Shown here in pieces: positions 35,194 through 46,565 of a stretch of DNA of 64,000 nt (position 1 is the first letter of the stretch; each line of letters begins with the position of its first letter). A program made the position numbers and the translations under genes. This stretch comes from Lojkania enalia (taxonomy: Eukaryota; Ascomycota; Dothideomycetes; Pleosporales). The stretch lies in NCBI GenBank assembly GCA_010094045.1, contig ML986607.1, positions 244,588-308,587 of the forward strand, given 5' to 3'. The notes below the pieces were generated by a model that had not been told where the DNA came from, searched no databases, and worked only from the letters and a program-made list of their open reading frames with translations.

Positions 35194-37542
35194 ATGGAGC
35201 CCCGTATAGCGAAATTGCTGGGCGACTCAGCATCACTTAATCGCAGTTCCTTTGACGTTATTTCGGTCCTCCCGCCACCGCCTGTAGCTCCCCCAAGACC
35301 ACTCCCAGTCGAACCCAGCACAGTCGGCGATGACGTGAACGCAAAGAATACTACAGTCCGAAATGAATACGTAGCGAGAGAGATTTACAGACAGGCTAAC
35401 GCCCAGGGGCCTCCCGTTGGTAGTCGCCAGAAATCGAGTGTCCCAATCGCGGAAGTCCTGAACAATGAAGCACCTACGCCGCCAAGGCCTCAACAGCAGC
35501 TCGCGCCTTCGACGACACATACAGCGCCTTTCAGCGGAAGGCTGAGCGATATTTTGCTTGATCCGTCACAACATCATGCGAACAAGCGGAGAAAATTGGA
35601 CACAACCGAAACCCCGGCATCCGGCAATGACCTGCTAAAGCTCCCAAAGCTACCTCAACTTCCGAAGAAGGCTTCGCGGAGGCCTAGGATTCCGCCGCTG
35701 TTGCAAGGTCTTCATCAACCGCCGCCGCTACCTCCCGAGGGCAGACTCATACCCCCAATAACGGACGAGGCAGGCGAATTTAGGCGAGATATTGGGACGC
35801 GTGTTGCGTTGCGTAGCCCGGCAGCTTACGAAAATACCACTGATCGAGATACTGATCGAGAGACACAATCTGCAAGTATTGAGAGCAAGGCCCACCATGA
35901 AGCAGGTCAAGAAAGGAATAAGGAGACGTCAGCGTTTGGGCAGGATAAGGAAAATCTGAACCAGGAGAATGCAGAAAATGCTACGAGAATAGACAGCGCC
36001 AAAGGCAGGGAATCCAAGAAAAGGAACAAGTGGTCTGAGCAGGAGACTAGGGATCTGCTCCATGGCGTAAGCAAATTTGGCATTGGCAACTGGAAGAAGA
36101 TACTCCAGTGTCCGGAATTTAAGTTCAACCAACGTTCTGCTGTCGACCTCAAAGACCGATTTAGAACCTGCTGCCCGGGCGAGGGCTTGAAGCTAAGAAA
36201 ACCTAGAGCTAAGGATTCGCAAAAAGACAGTGCTCGAAAACAGGATGAATCATTCTCATCGACAACTACGAATCAAGAGGACGATGCGAGTCACAGGTTT
36301 TCCTTCGACTCGAATAAAGGTATAGCAAAGATTCCCCGGAAGCCTCGAGGCGACTCGCACAAGAAGAGCTCTGCTGAACTTGCGGCAATGGGGATCGATA
36401 AGCCGTTCTTCAAGACTAAACGGCGCGAACGGCGCGAATTTACGGAAGAAGATGATGAGAATTTGCTGAGAGGATTCGAGAAATACGGGCCTGTCTGGCA
36501 TTCTATGCGTGACGATGAAGATCTGGGCTTTAGCTCTCGTCATCCAACGGATCTTCGCGACCGCTTCAGGATCAAGTATCCAGAGAAGTACGCCAAAGCT
36601 GGGTACAAGTTAAAGCTAAAGAACGAATTGATGCTGAAAGAAAAGGAAGGGTCAGGTAGCCATAGGTCCACAGGTACCCTTGACTCAGTCCATAAGCCAG
36701 AGGGGGCCAGCCAAGAAGAACCTTCTAGCACTTCTCATGCAAGTACCACCGTATCTTCGACTTCGATTCCTAATCTCAGATCACAAACTTTGCTTCAGCC
36801 CATATATCCCGGCTTTTTTGAGGATGATGTGGGAGACGAAGACGAAGGCCATGGTGAACGTAGCCCTGTTTTCCTGAATAGGAAAATCTTCGAATGGGCT
36901 GATAACAATCCATCTCAGACAATAACTACGACAGGCTCTGCTAGCATACCTACCATGGCTATGCTACCCCCGGACTTCTCGATGAATATTCTTTCTAGCA
37001 TGGATGACATCCACATAAATCCGCTCGCAACACTTAAGCTCCCAATGACATCCGTCGACTCAAATATCCAGCCTTCCTCGAATTCCTTGTCGCTGGCCTC
37101 ACCCATGAACCCGTCTACCGTCGCTAATATTTCTACTCCTTCGACAGTCTCCTCTACCGCGCGCCCACTCTTTGCCCCCTCAAAACAACCAAATATGAGT
37201 TCTCTCCTCCGCACACCTAATCTTCCTACAATTGTCTTCCCTCATGTCCCTGCATCGAGCGCCCGCAGCGCTATGCATAATTTGCCGCCACCTGCCGACC
37301 TACTTTCTGGCCTAGATATGGATGCTAGGCCCGTCGAGTCGCAGAACGCAGCGTTTGTATTGGATGATGCGAACCTAGGCTTTGGATATGCAGTGCCTAA
37401 TGGGAATGGAGCTAGCTTTGCGACGGCTACCCTGGCGCCGTTAGGGGGCGCCGTCGCGAGGGGCATTTTGGGGGTTGGAGTGGAGAGGATGGGAGGGGAG
37501 GAACCACTAGGCGAGAGGAGTGTGCTTAACAGCAGTATTTAG
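35194..37542 (+). CDS. Two-Myb telobox DNA-binding protein (Teb1/Tbf1-like)
   Basis: Single exon, 782 residues. Two Myb domains lie in the centre: about 278-325 (RNKWSEQETRDLLHGVSKFG, ending in the telobox VDLKDRFRTCCP) and about 412-460 (REFTEEDDENLLRGFEKYG, ending TDLRDRFRIKYP). The telobox VDLKDxxR is the base-contacting helix of proteins that bind TTAGGG-type repeats, such as TRF and fission yeast Teb1. Two tandem telobox Mybs fit Teb1-like promoter factors better than Taz1 or Tbf1, which have one. The N-terminus is Pro-rich with short basic KKASRRPR; the C-terminus is Ser/Thr/Pro-rich and disordered. Role in telomeres or in transcription of histone-type genes is by analogy. Confidence 0.82.
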   Translation: MEPRIAKLLGDSASLNRSSFDVISVLPPPPVAPPRPLPVEPSTVGDDVNAKNTTVRNEYVAREIYRQANAQGPPVGSRQKSSVPIAEVLNNEAPTPPRPQQQLAPSTTHTAPFSGRLSDILLDPSQHHANKRRKLDTTETPASGNDLLKLPKLPQLPKKASRRPRIPPLLQGLHQPPPLPPEGRLIPPITDEAGEFRRDIGTRVALRSPAAYENTTDRDTDRETQSASIESKAHHEAGQERNKETSAFGQDKENLNQENAENATRIDSAKGRESKKRNKWSEQETRDLLHGVSKFGIGNWKKILQCPEFKFNQRSAVDLKDRFRTCCPGEGLKLRKPRAKDSQKDSARKQDESFSSTTTNQEDDASHRFSFDSNKGIAKIPRKPRGDSHKKSSAELAAMGIDKPFFKTKRRERREFTEEDDENLLRGFEKYGPVWHSMRDDEDLGFSSRHPTDLRDRFRIKYPEKYAKAGYKLKLKNELMLKEKEGSGSHRSTGTLDSVHKPEGASQEEPSSTSHASTTVSSTSIPNLRSQTLLQPIYPGFFEDDVGDEDEGHGERSPVFLNRKIFEWADNNPSQTITTTGSASIPTMAMLPPDFSMNILSSMDDIHINPLATLKLPMTSVDSNIQPSSNSLSLASPMNPSTVANISTPSTVSSTARPLFAPSKQPNMSSLLRTPNLPTIVFPHVPASSARSAMHNLPPPADLLSGLDMDARPVESQNAAFVLDDANLGFGYAVPNGNGASFATATLAPLGGAVARGILGVGVERMGGEEPLGERSVLNSSI

Positions 37543-39483
37543 ATAGCTGTGTAGTTGCGGTTGAACTTGGGATTGAGGTCGTTTGGATTTTTAGATACCC
37601 CATAGTTTGAGTGATCATTTTCTTTTGATGCTTTGTGGTTTGGTAGACTTGATAGTGTTTGCTAAATTAATTAAGATAGCTTGATGCAATGGAGAATGCG
37701 TCTCGCAAAGCTACTTAGTAAAGGGCTGTCAACACACGTCTTTCAAATCGTCTTTGTAAAGATTTGAAGAGAGGAAGTAATAGAAAACATGCGTGAGGTG
37801 GAGCTTACATATGTCTATCTCAGAGGCAGGGAGAGTCCTTTGTCTTCGGCGGCATCTGCAAACTGGTCGAGTCAGGGACCGCTGTGCGATACAGCTGTCA
37901 CCTCCCTCTGAATGCTGGATATTGTTGAATTCCCTTGTAACAACCCAGGATCTTGGGTTTGATAAGAACCCCCAGTTTACAGTAGTACTAGTCTTTTTTT
38001 TGCCTCGATTACAGCATCTCCACGGTTTTTTTAACCCTCGTGAGAGCGGTTATAAAGCCCTTCTCATGAGTGAAGGTCCAATGCCGTGCAACATAAGCAT
38101 GCCAGTAATATTACTAGCAGATAATCTATCAATCTTTGCGTAGCATTTACGATATTTTCTATGCCATCTGAAGATGCCAAAATATATGAGTTTGTATTTC
38201 TCGGGGGGAAATCGGCGCCATGGGTGTCCGCTACATCCTCACATTAGCGTCATCCAAAAAGCCTATCTAGGCAGCATCGTCGTCCAAAATATGTGGGGGG
38301 GGGGGGGGGACGAAATGTAAGGAAGGAGCGAGAGCCGCCTCCATTTCCTCAGCCAGAGACTAGGCAGGAGCCTTCCGGTCTCGAAGAGTTCGGTGTCTGT
38401 GGCTCAGTGCAAGATGCAGAGGCAACTTTAGATTTGCCTTCAACAAACCAACCCACAAGAATGCGAGCACGTTCTGGCTACTTGGAGATATGCCGACATC
38501 GTTAACTTCGCTCTCGAGGACTTCAAAGACGCCGAGGCCGTTCTACTAGCGCAGTCCCATTGTACATAAGTTCAAATCTATAACGTTCTGTAGAGCAGGA
38601 TACCAATCGAAGACTAGCCTTGATATAGCGGAACAAGATACCAGGCAGTATATAGCTCCTTGACCCTCAATAGATAGCAATCAACGATAATCCTCATTAG
38701 TCTCGGTACCTTACAAAGCTTGCACTGCTTAATAGCCTTTCGTGGCTGTATCTCTAGAGCACGCCGGAGGAGAAAGAGGCCAATCTCGCGGCCATGGCGT
38801 CTAAGGCAGCGCTGATTCAATGGATAAAGGCTCTCATGAAATGTGCTTGTTAGGCGCTTGAATTATTGAACGTAATGTCTTGGGCTTGGCATCTCGTCTT
38901 GTCTCCTACGTCTAGCTCTAAATATCGCTGATGTTGAGTATCATCTACAGTGTAACTGCATCACCGGCATGTAAGGCGCTACGATATAGAATATAATGAT
39001 TAGGTTTGAGGGGGGGGGGGGGGGGGGGGGNNNNNNNNNNNNNNNNNNNNNNNNNNNNNNNNNNNNNNNNNNNNNNNNNNNNNNNNNNNNNNNNNNNNNN
39101 NNNNNNNNNNAATACGGGTACTGCTAGTTCCGTCTTCCGCATTCATTACTCCCGCCTTCTTGCTATGAGATTTCCACCAATCTCGCCACTAAAATGCATA
39201 CTACCTGATAGAGCATGATTTTTTTTAAATGCGCAGATTCCATTCGGCCCGCCAGAATGGTGGAAATTATTCCAAAGTCAAAAAATAATCCGAAGGATCC
39301 AAGCAAGTCATTGTCGCGATTTGCAACATGCTGCCCTGCGGCTCAGCTCCACGACCCGGGCAACCTTCAAGCGGCTTTCCAACAAATTTGCGACTTTAAT
39401 CCAGCCTTTCTCCATCCCTAACGAGTCCACATCCACAGCCTCTCAAAGCCGCCTCTCTCTCATATGCGCAATCTATTCCCCGC
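37543..39483. other. Intergenic, poly-G tracts and assembly gap
   Basis: No credible gene. A G-run of about 17 lies at 38293-38309, and a second G-run (39010-39030) runs straight into the N block. The region 38590-38900 looks mildly decayed. A 3' part of the annexin transcript may extend into 39300-39483. Confidence 0.4.
39031..39110. other. Assembly gap of 80 N
   Basis: Eighty unresolved bases directly after a run of at least 20 G. The homopolymer probably stopped the read or assembly. The true gap length is unknown. Confidence 0.98.
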
Positions 39484-41277
39484 TTATCTCCCCGTCTGAC
39501 AAACGGCAATGCAAAACTCCCTGAAATCCCCCTTCGTCGCCTCCTCGACATCTTCCTCCACCACGCGTCCATACTTCTCTTCGTACTCGCTCTTCACCCT
39601 GATAAGATGCAAGCGGTCCCAATGCAGCCTGACTAGCCTCGAAATCAGCAGCTCGTATCGTTGTTGCCGCTCGTGTCTAGAGGTCGTCGCTTCCTTGGAT
39701 GAGGCGCGGCCGGAAGAGGACGGCTCAAGCAGGTCCATGAGCGCATGGTGCAGTAGCATGGCGTCCCGGGCAGGCCGGTTGATAACGCCGTTCAGAATGT
39801 GTGCAATTACTTCTCCCTGGGGCTTACGTCAGCATCCGACACAAACCCCAGCACATCACTAGTTCAAATTTGTTTGGAGTTGGGGGTGAAGGGGATGAAT
39901 AAGAAGAAAAATCAAAAAACATACAACAAGGTTATTACTCCTCTTTAGTGCATCCCTTGCGAAATTACCGCCGTACATGCGCTCATACGTCCTCAGCACC
40001 TCGCGTAGGTGTGCGTCGCTGCGCATTACGACGACACTCAACATCGCACTCTCGCCGCCCTCGCGCGCCTTTAGGCTCTTGTACAGCGTCTCCACATCCC
40101 GGTTCCGGTACTCGATCGGCCAGACGTCGTTTTCCTCCTGCCGCTCCCCGTCTAGTGCCATGAGAATCGCCTTGCGGAACTTGTCGGCCTTGAGCTCCTT
40201 GTCCATGCACCGCGTTAGGCTGTCCCCGTACCGCTTATCCCGAAATGCCTCCTTGATCTTGCGGATCTCGTAATTGCTTCGCCCCATGAGAGCCTCGATG
40301 AGTAGCTCTCTTCTTGCATTGCCGGACTGGTACCAATAATTTGCCCAATATCCCTCGCTCTCGTACCGCCCCAGTGCGGTGACGTAGCAGATTTTGCCGA
40401 AGTTGCCCGTCGTCTTGAGCTTGATGTGTTTGGCAATGTTAATCCCGCGGCCCTGGACTTTGCAGTGGCGCTTGTATTCTGCGCGGAGTTCGAGCATCTG
40501 GTCGTGGGAGAGGGCTGGCAGAATGTCGATTAGTGTATCCACGTCGGGGGTGCGGGATGCCATGGCTTCAACGAGGGCAAGCGCGTCTTCCTCGGTGTCG
40601 TAGATCTTTACTCGCTTCTCTTTTTCTTTTTCTTTTTCTTTTTCTTTGCGGCTGTCTTTGCTATCACCATAGGCTGCTAGGGCCAGCTTGTCGCGCGAGT
40701 CGCGGCCTGAAGGGCCATAGGCGTCCATGGCGAGTTTATCCTTGCGTTTGGATTTTCGGCGGGGACTGGGTGAGCGTCTTGAGCTTGAATGCGCGCGTCG
40801 ATGGCCCCCGTGTAGCGATGCGCCAGAGGCCCGTGGATCCAGACTGTCCAACGGCGGGAGATGATCAATATCGTCGTCCGGAAGCATCATCGCTTGGGGC
40901 ATCGGGCTGATACTCTGATATACCCCGTGATACGCCTCTAGCATTGGACTGGGCGGTGGCATGGCGCCCGCGCCTCCGGGCATCGGCATCCCGTGTGGCA
41001 CAATGGTCTGGAGGTCCGGTCTGTTGCCGCTGACGGACAGCCTGTCCATGCGCTGTGTTAAACCTTCTGGTCGATTACCACTAACAGAAAGACTGTGGGG
41101 ACGAAGACTTGGGGATGGGGGGGCGTTGATCTTCCCTCCGCCCTGGGGTACCATTTCTACGATTTTATGACCATCGTATGAACTCGTTTGCCCTGAATGC
41201 GATGACGCGCGATGGTGTTCTGGAAGAGGTGAATGTCGGCCCATCGGCGGTGGTGGATAGGACTGCTGGGGTGGTGG

Positions 41278-41309
<32 letters not shown>

Positions 41310-41310
41310 G

Positions 41311-41346
<36 letters not shown>

Positions 41347-42044
41347 TTGTTGTTGTGGAGGAGCTTGCGGCATCGGTGTATAGTATGGTTGCTGGTACGC
41401 GTTCGCCGGCGAAGTAGGTTGTGTGGTATGTCTAACAGGCGCCGGCTGTTGCGCTGAGGTGGCTACAGGCTTTGCACTAAACGTTATCTTATTTGGTGGT
41501 TGCGCGTACTGGAAACCTGCCCCTCCCCCAGGAGTCCTCGTCGGGCCGGTCTGGTTCGCTGGTGCAGGCGTATATCCATACTGACCCGCGGGTGCATACT
41601 GGACGTTTCCCGGGTGTGCTGCGTAGGAGACGGCGGGCTGCGACGATGCTTGATATTGGGCTGCGGCCTGCGCCTGTTGCATATACTGCGGTCGTTCGTG
41701 GGGGGGCAGATCGGTGTAGTTGCCCATAGTAAAGGATTCGCTCCCTGGTCTGGCCGCCATGTCTCAGCCTTGCAAACTACCTGCTCTTGTCGCTCAAGCT
41801 CGAGGGTGGGATTCAGACGGGAATGGAATAGGAAAAGAGGCGTAGAGCTTCGGGTCACTCACGTCGCGTATGGCTGACTGGAAGGCTGCCTAATCTCATA
41901 TTGCGGGGTAGCTCCTTCAGCTGAGCCATAGTAAGGTTGAGGCCCTGGCGATGGCGCGCGGACATGGCTGCGTGATCGTGACCGCTCACGTCCTGGCGAC
42001 TTGGACCGCGAGCGGCCTTTGCGGTCGTCGGGCCGGAGGGACAT
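39484..42044 (-). CDS. Fungal annexin with RS-rich head and polyglutamine tract
   Basis: Exons 42044-41863, 41749-39925 and 39816-39484 (2340 nt, 779 residues). The first exon is Arg/Ser-rich (KGRSRSKSPGRERSRSRS). A Gln/Pro/Tyr-rich low-complexity region follows, with 26 consecutive Gln (about 193-218, mixed CAA/CAG) and a KEKEKEKEKEK stretch made by TTTTTC repeats (about 40618-40650). The annexin core fills the last 330 residues: DVDTLIDILPALSHDQMLEL, RYGDSLTRCMDKELK, ESAMLSVVVMRSDAHLREV and the last-exon GEVIAHILNGVINRPARDA. The canonical GxGT calcium loops are mostly degenerate, as in the fungal annexin C4 group, so Ca2+-dependent membrane binding is uncertain. Introns splice in frame at QPYAT-PGSES and SNNLV-GEVIA. 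Confidence 0.87.
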
Positions 42045-43397
42045 GGGATTGGATTGGTGAATGTTTCTGTGACTTAATTGTGAGGGAGAGTTTGCGGATC
42101 AACCGGCGGCCGCAACGGTACAGAGAGGAGAAGTATTCGGATGGGACTGTACAAGTTGGGAGTAGAAGGTTCGAGCTGAAGCTATCGAGGTACATGCAAC
42201 ATGTGTCCCAAGAGCACACGACGGCAACGAGCGAGCGACATTGACGGCTACAAATTGAGATGGCGGGGGAACTGTTGGTAGCGCAACAAGGTTCCGCCGC
42301 GCTTATGCCTTTTGGACTGGGTTGGGCCGCGGTTCTGTCGTCGATCAGCCCTGAATGTGGGGGCCAAATGTCGAGGGCCCATTTCCCTGCCTCGCATGGT
42401 CATATTCGAAGCTGAAGCTATCGTGACATTTGAACAATGTATTTAGCGTGTCTAGAGGACAAGTAAGCGGCCGAGAAGGCATGGATACAGTAAGCATGCA
42501 TCAGCTGCCAAATGGGCTGCCTTAGTAAGACCTTGCAGCTGATATCCAGCACGGTGGCACTAGGCTACAAACGCTTACACTAGCCGTACTCTGCACTCAC
42601 CTCTTTCTCTCCTCTTTCAGTTCTTATGTTATCCATGTAGCGGCGCATACATTCCTGCTCTCGAGAGAAACCCAAATTGAGCGCGTACAAGTATGCCATA
42701 TATGGCCCATAACCTTCAGCAACACAAAATCGCAATCTGCTTGACGAACAGCGAATGTTCAACAATCACACCCGGTCCACCCTACTAACCCGGCCTCACC
42801 ACGGCATGGCTTGGAGCTCAAGCTCAACCTTTGCCCTTCCATACACCGTGGCACACACAGCAAATTGACTTCATGCTTCTCCAAAGCCTGCCCGCACCAA
42901 TGATGCCCAGAAACCTTATCCAGAACCCATACACATTCCCGATTGGTTCAAACCCCACGCAGTACAAGCACAATACCCACTCTATCCCATCAAAAAAGGA
43001 AAGAAAATCATCACCGGCAATACCTTCCTCTTACCTAAGTCTCGCCTCGTTCACCACCCGACCTCAGCATCAGAAATTCCCCTCTCGCTATTTTGTATTT
43101 TAACTCTCCCGCCGAATCGGGCAACTTTCTCAAAGAGGCTCACAGAAAAGCCAATAGCTATAATGTATTCGGGAACTTTTGCATGTACCTACTCGATTCC
43201 GGCTCCGTTTTCTTTCTTTGTCGAGCTATTCGACCTTAGGCCCTCGAGCTGAAGCAGGTGTGCGCCACACACGAGCTAGACCCATGATCGCTTGCAAGAC
43301 TTAACAACACATTCATCCATCTCAGCGTTGTCAATGAGGAACAAATATCATATCAGCTCGTTGCTTGTTGCAGCACTTTCACAAACTCTTCCTCACA
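42045..43397. other. Intergenic between divergent annexin and F-box-like genes
   Basis: 1.35 kb. The part near 43280-43390 is the likely leader of the F-box-like gene. An open stretch at 42831-43103 has no protein character. Confidence 0.4.
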
Positions 43398-44345
43398 ATG
43401 TCCACCATCACAATCGCCCACTCGTCGAACCTGCAGCTGCAATCCCCACTCCTACGCCTGCCTACCGAAATAAAGCACGTGATATACACCTACTGCCTTA
43501 CAACTCCAACCCCCATCATCGATCCCGTCGCTACCCTCACTTACCCAGACACCCCCTCAACCTCACACATCAGCATTGCACTGCTACAAACATGCCGCCG
43601 CATCTACCACGAAGCCGACCGACGCCCTCTCTTCACCCAAAACAAATTCCGCTTCACATCTGTTGACCGCGTGCGCTCCTTCTTCCGCTACCTACCCGCA
43701 TCCCACAGATCCCTGATCCAAGATCTCGAAATCGATGCGGGGAAAGTGCATTCCGATCACCCGGGAATCGGCCGCGAATGGCTGCAGTACCTTGCCTGGA
43801 GTGACGGGCCTTGGGCCAAGTTGCTCGGGTCCCTGCGCGAGGATGCCAGCGGCTTGAAGTGTCTGCAGCTAAACTTCGGGGCCTGGCCTAGCATCCCCAT
43901 ATTCCGGGCTGAGCTGTGGAATCTGCTTCGAAGCATGCTCCTGCATGTACGAGGGCTGGAGAGGATCGTGGTGATTGGGGCGAGCAAGGGGGCTGCGATG
44001 GCGCGGCGCGAGCCCTGGTCGCCGGTCCATTATGTTGGCGGTGATGATGTAGGATCAGATGATCTGATACAACGCATGTGGCGCGTTGTCGGGGAAGATG
44101 GCGATGAGGACAAGAAAGTCATCAGATGGACGCGATTGGATGACCAAATTTACCTCGAGGTGGTAACAAAGACTTTCCTGTTCAAGAATGTGGATCAGTA
44201 CTGGCCCGGACCGGGCACCAGAGCGAAGCATACCGATCCATGGCCGGAAAACGGATCCTGTACTTGGTCGGCATATCTAAATCGTAATTCGGATGCTATT
44301 GTAGAGCGAGCAATGAAAGGTATCAATCCCAACTTCGCCGAATGA
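43398..44345 (+). CDS. F-box-like (2EXR-type) fungal protein
   Basis: Single exon, 315 residues from the Met at 43398 (MSTITIAHSS). An in-frame upstream Met at 43365 would add 11 residues and cannot be excluded. Near the N-terminus LLRLPTEIKHVIYTYCL matches the F-box-like motif of the large fungal family LPxEIRxxIYxxxL, and SIALLQTCRRIYHEADRRP follows at the expected distance, with FTQNKFRF after it. The rest (LIQDLEIDAGKV, GLKCLQLNF) resembles the usual predicted repeat body. Substrate or partner is unknown. The final 23 nt overlap the 3' end of GPI2 on the other strand. Confidence 0.75.
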   Translation: MSTITIAHSSNLQLQSPLLRLPTEIKHVIYTYCLTTPTPIIDPVATLTYPDTPSTSHISIALLQTCRRIYHEADRRPLFTQNKFRFTSVDRVRSFFRYLPASHRSLIQDLEIDAGKVHSDHPGIGREWLQYLAWSDGPWAKLLGSLREDASGLKCLQLNFGAWPSIPIFRAELWNLLRSMLLHVRGLERIVVIGASKGAAMARREPWSPVHYVGGDDVGSDDLIQRMWRVVGEDGDEDKKVIRWTRLDDQIYLEVVTKTFLFKNVDQYWPGPGTRAKHTDPWPENGSCTWSAYLNRNSDAIVERAMKGINPNFAE

Positions 44346-45774
44346 TGGGTCTTGCTGGGTCCCAGGGACCATATATCTCATTCTTGTACTTCTGTAATCC
44401 GATGAGCCACCAGCTACAGATTCCCATGGAGAAAAATGTGAGAATGCCACCAAGGACGACGCCAGCGATCCAAGCGCCTCGGCCGCCACCTGTCAAGGTC
44501 ATGAAGACCCCGCCACAGGCGCTGATAATGAGTATGATGGTTAAAGTTACATGACCTTTCCAAGAATTGGACCTGAGGTGTCTCCGGAAGATGGGGAATA
44601 GACCAAATACTTCGATGGAGAATAAGGTGAGGGAAAAGACATGCGTGGTAGATGGGAGCCGAGATGCAAGCACGGTTGAGGCCATTAGCGCGGAGTTGGT
44701 GGATATTGATGCCGGTAGACTGTTGCAGAGTTAGCAGTGTAGATAATGGAGCTGAATGGCAATACATACTGAGCGCCCGTTCCCTCCCCATAGTCAAAGA
44801 ATGCAACATTCATGCACAACAAGCCCGTGCTAATGGCCCAGATGGAGTCGCTACTAGTAGATCGGGTAAGAGACTTCAGAATCGGGCTCAAGCCTAATAA
44901 TGCTGCATAGATGAGCATAGCACTCTTTGCTGTGGTTAGTCGACGTTGATTTCTGGGAGAAAGCGATGATGTAGGATCCGCATACGGCGGATTATGCCCA
45001 GAAATAGCGAAAGCTGGGGAAAGAGTCGGCTGGCCGCTCTTAGAGCTGTCTGATACGTCTGACGTAACAGAGGTCACACTAGTACTATGGGAGTGTCTGG
45101 GTCGTTCGTTAGGTCCTTCTCCGAGTGTCAACCCAAGACCGTGGGCTTCCTTGACAGAACCAGTCGAGCTGGCGCTTGATATATCCTCACTCAAGCCGTT
45201 GCCAGTTGCTATTGGCACAGCTTTGGATTTGGCAGCTCCGTCCTCTCCCTGCCCCATCCAATAGTCCCAAACCAACCATCCCAATACCGTGCAGAAGCTG
45301 GCCCAGGTGACGAGGGAGACGGGAGACACTCTCTCCTGTACAATCGCAACAAAGGAGCAGCAGAAAATGGCTACCGATGCAACATGCTGTACAATGACAG
45401 TGGAATCGGCCATAAGCGACCAGAATTCATAGGGTTGTAGGCGGGGGTTACGCTGGAGGTGATCCAGGAACGTCTCTTCGTCCGTGTAGTTGTCGGGGAC
45501 TATCATCGTTAGCGTATTACCCATCCTTCAAGAGACTAAACCCACATGGTTGCTTGAACCATAGCAACTTCTTATAATGTCCCTTCCGTCTACGACTTGC
45601 GCTGCGGGTTCTGTTTTTTTCCCTCCTCTTTCGTACGCTCAGACCTGTCGCATCGATAGCGCCCATTCCCAGAAGGCTCTGCTCCCGCAACCTCCTCGAC
45701 GAGCTGCTGTAAAAGGCATCTTCGGGGGCGAGCCGAGAAGGGTTGAGCGGAGTAGGTGACGTGGAGGTTTGCAT
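44323..45774 (-). CDS. GPI2: GPI2/PIG-C, subunit of GPI-GlcNAc transferase
   Basis: Exons 45774-45546, 45499-44770 and 44719-44323 (1356 nt, 451 residues). Splicing joins YKKLLWFKQP to FPDNYTDEETFLDHLQRNP, the PIG-C hallmark, followed by DSTVIVQHVASVAIF. Several membrane spans follow (VSPVSLVTWASFCTVLGWLV, SAMLIYAALLGLSPILKSL), then a Ser/Thr-rich loop. The last exon gives SALMASTVLASRLPSTTHVF, IEVFGLFPIFRRHLR and two final spans. GPI2 belongs to the ER complex that adds GlcNAc to phosphatidylinositol, the first step of GPI-anchor synthesis. An upstream in-frame Met (45879) would add 35 residues not typical of the family. Its stop lies inside the convergent F-box-like gene. Confidence 0.92.
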
Positions 45775-46565
45775 CGGATTTGATGGAAAGTTGCCGAAGG
45801 ACCACGCTACGATACGAAGCGCGAGGTACCCGCAGCCAAGCCGCTCCATTCCGAGGCACGGGATTGTTGCCGATTCCACTAACTCCTTCTGTCATCCCTG
45901 AACATTGAACCTTGAACCTTGACGCTTCTCTCTCTCGTCGATCCTACGCCATTAAGAGCGGGTAAGAATTAACATCCATAGTAAGGGCGAGGATCTTTCC
46001 GAATAAAATTCCCCTAAGTTCGTACTATTTCTTAATAAATTTTAGCTAAGCTTAGAATCTCTTACGATGGAGCTAATCCAACTGAGAATTAGTGACTTAT
46101 TACAGCAAATAGGTTCACCTTAAAGAGAATTCATAGCGGGAGTTCGAAAGTAATCTTAATGAAAGCAAGGCCATTTCATTAAGTCCTCCATAAAGTGCAA
46201 AACACTGGCCAAAGATGGAAATACACTTACAGAAGAAGGTCTAGTGAAGAGTACGTTCAATATCTAGACGTTCTAGAAAGGCTCTATTCCTCATGCTAGG
46301 AATTTTCGAAAACAATTGATTGCATGAATGAGTATGCAACTTCATCAAAAATGGTGACTAGTATATAATACATAAGCTCACTCCAGATATACCGGGGCAT
46401 ATTCATACTCAGACCAATTTCCCACCCCCAAACATAGGAGAATTAAGACGCATGCTAGAGAATTCGTGACTAAGCGCCAGTGTTTACTTTTTTATTACTT
46501 CACCCACCCGTTGATTCCTCCCATGATTCCAAAGATTTTCCATTTCTCCGCAACCCAAACACAGC
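45775..46565. other. Intergenic, AT-rich flank of the rhodopsin pseudogene
   Basis: From about 45960 the base composition becomes AT-rich and stop-dense. Nothing codes here. Confidence 0.4.

Noticed and set aside
38945..39218. Open frames spanning the N block
   Set aside because: Created by unknown bases; no evidence of coding.
41178..41457. Poly-Val / poly-Leu frames on the plus strand
   Set aside because: Shadows of the polyQ tract in the annexin gene.
42940..42970. GGTTCAAACCCCAC resembling a tRNA T-arm
   Set aside because: No matching acceptor, D or anticodon arm could be folded around it; no tRNA gene was found anywhere in the window.
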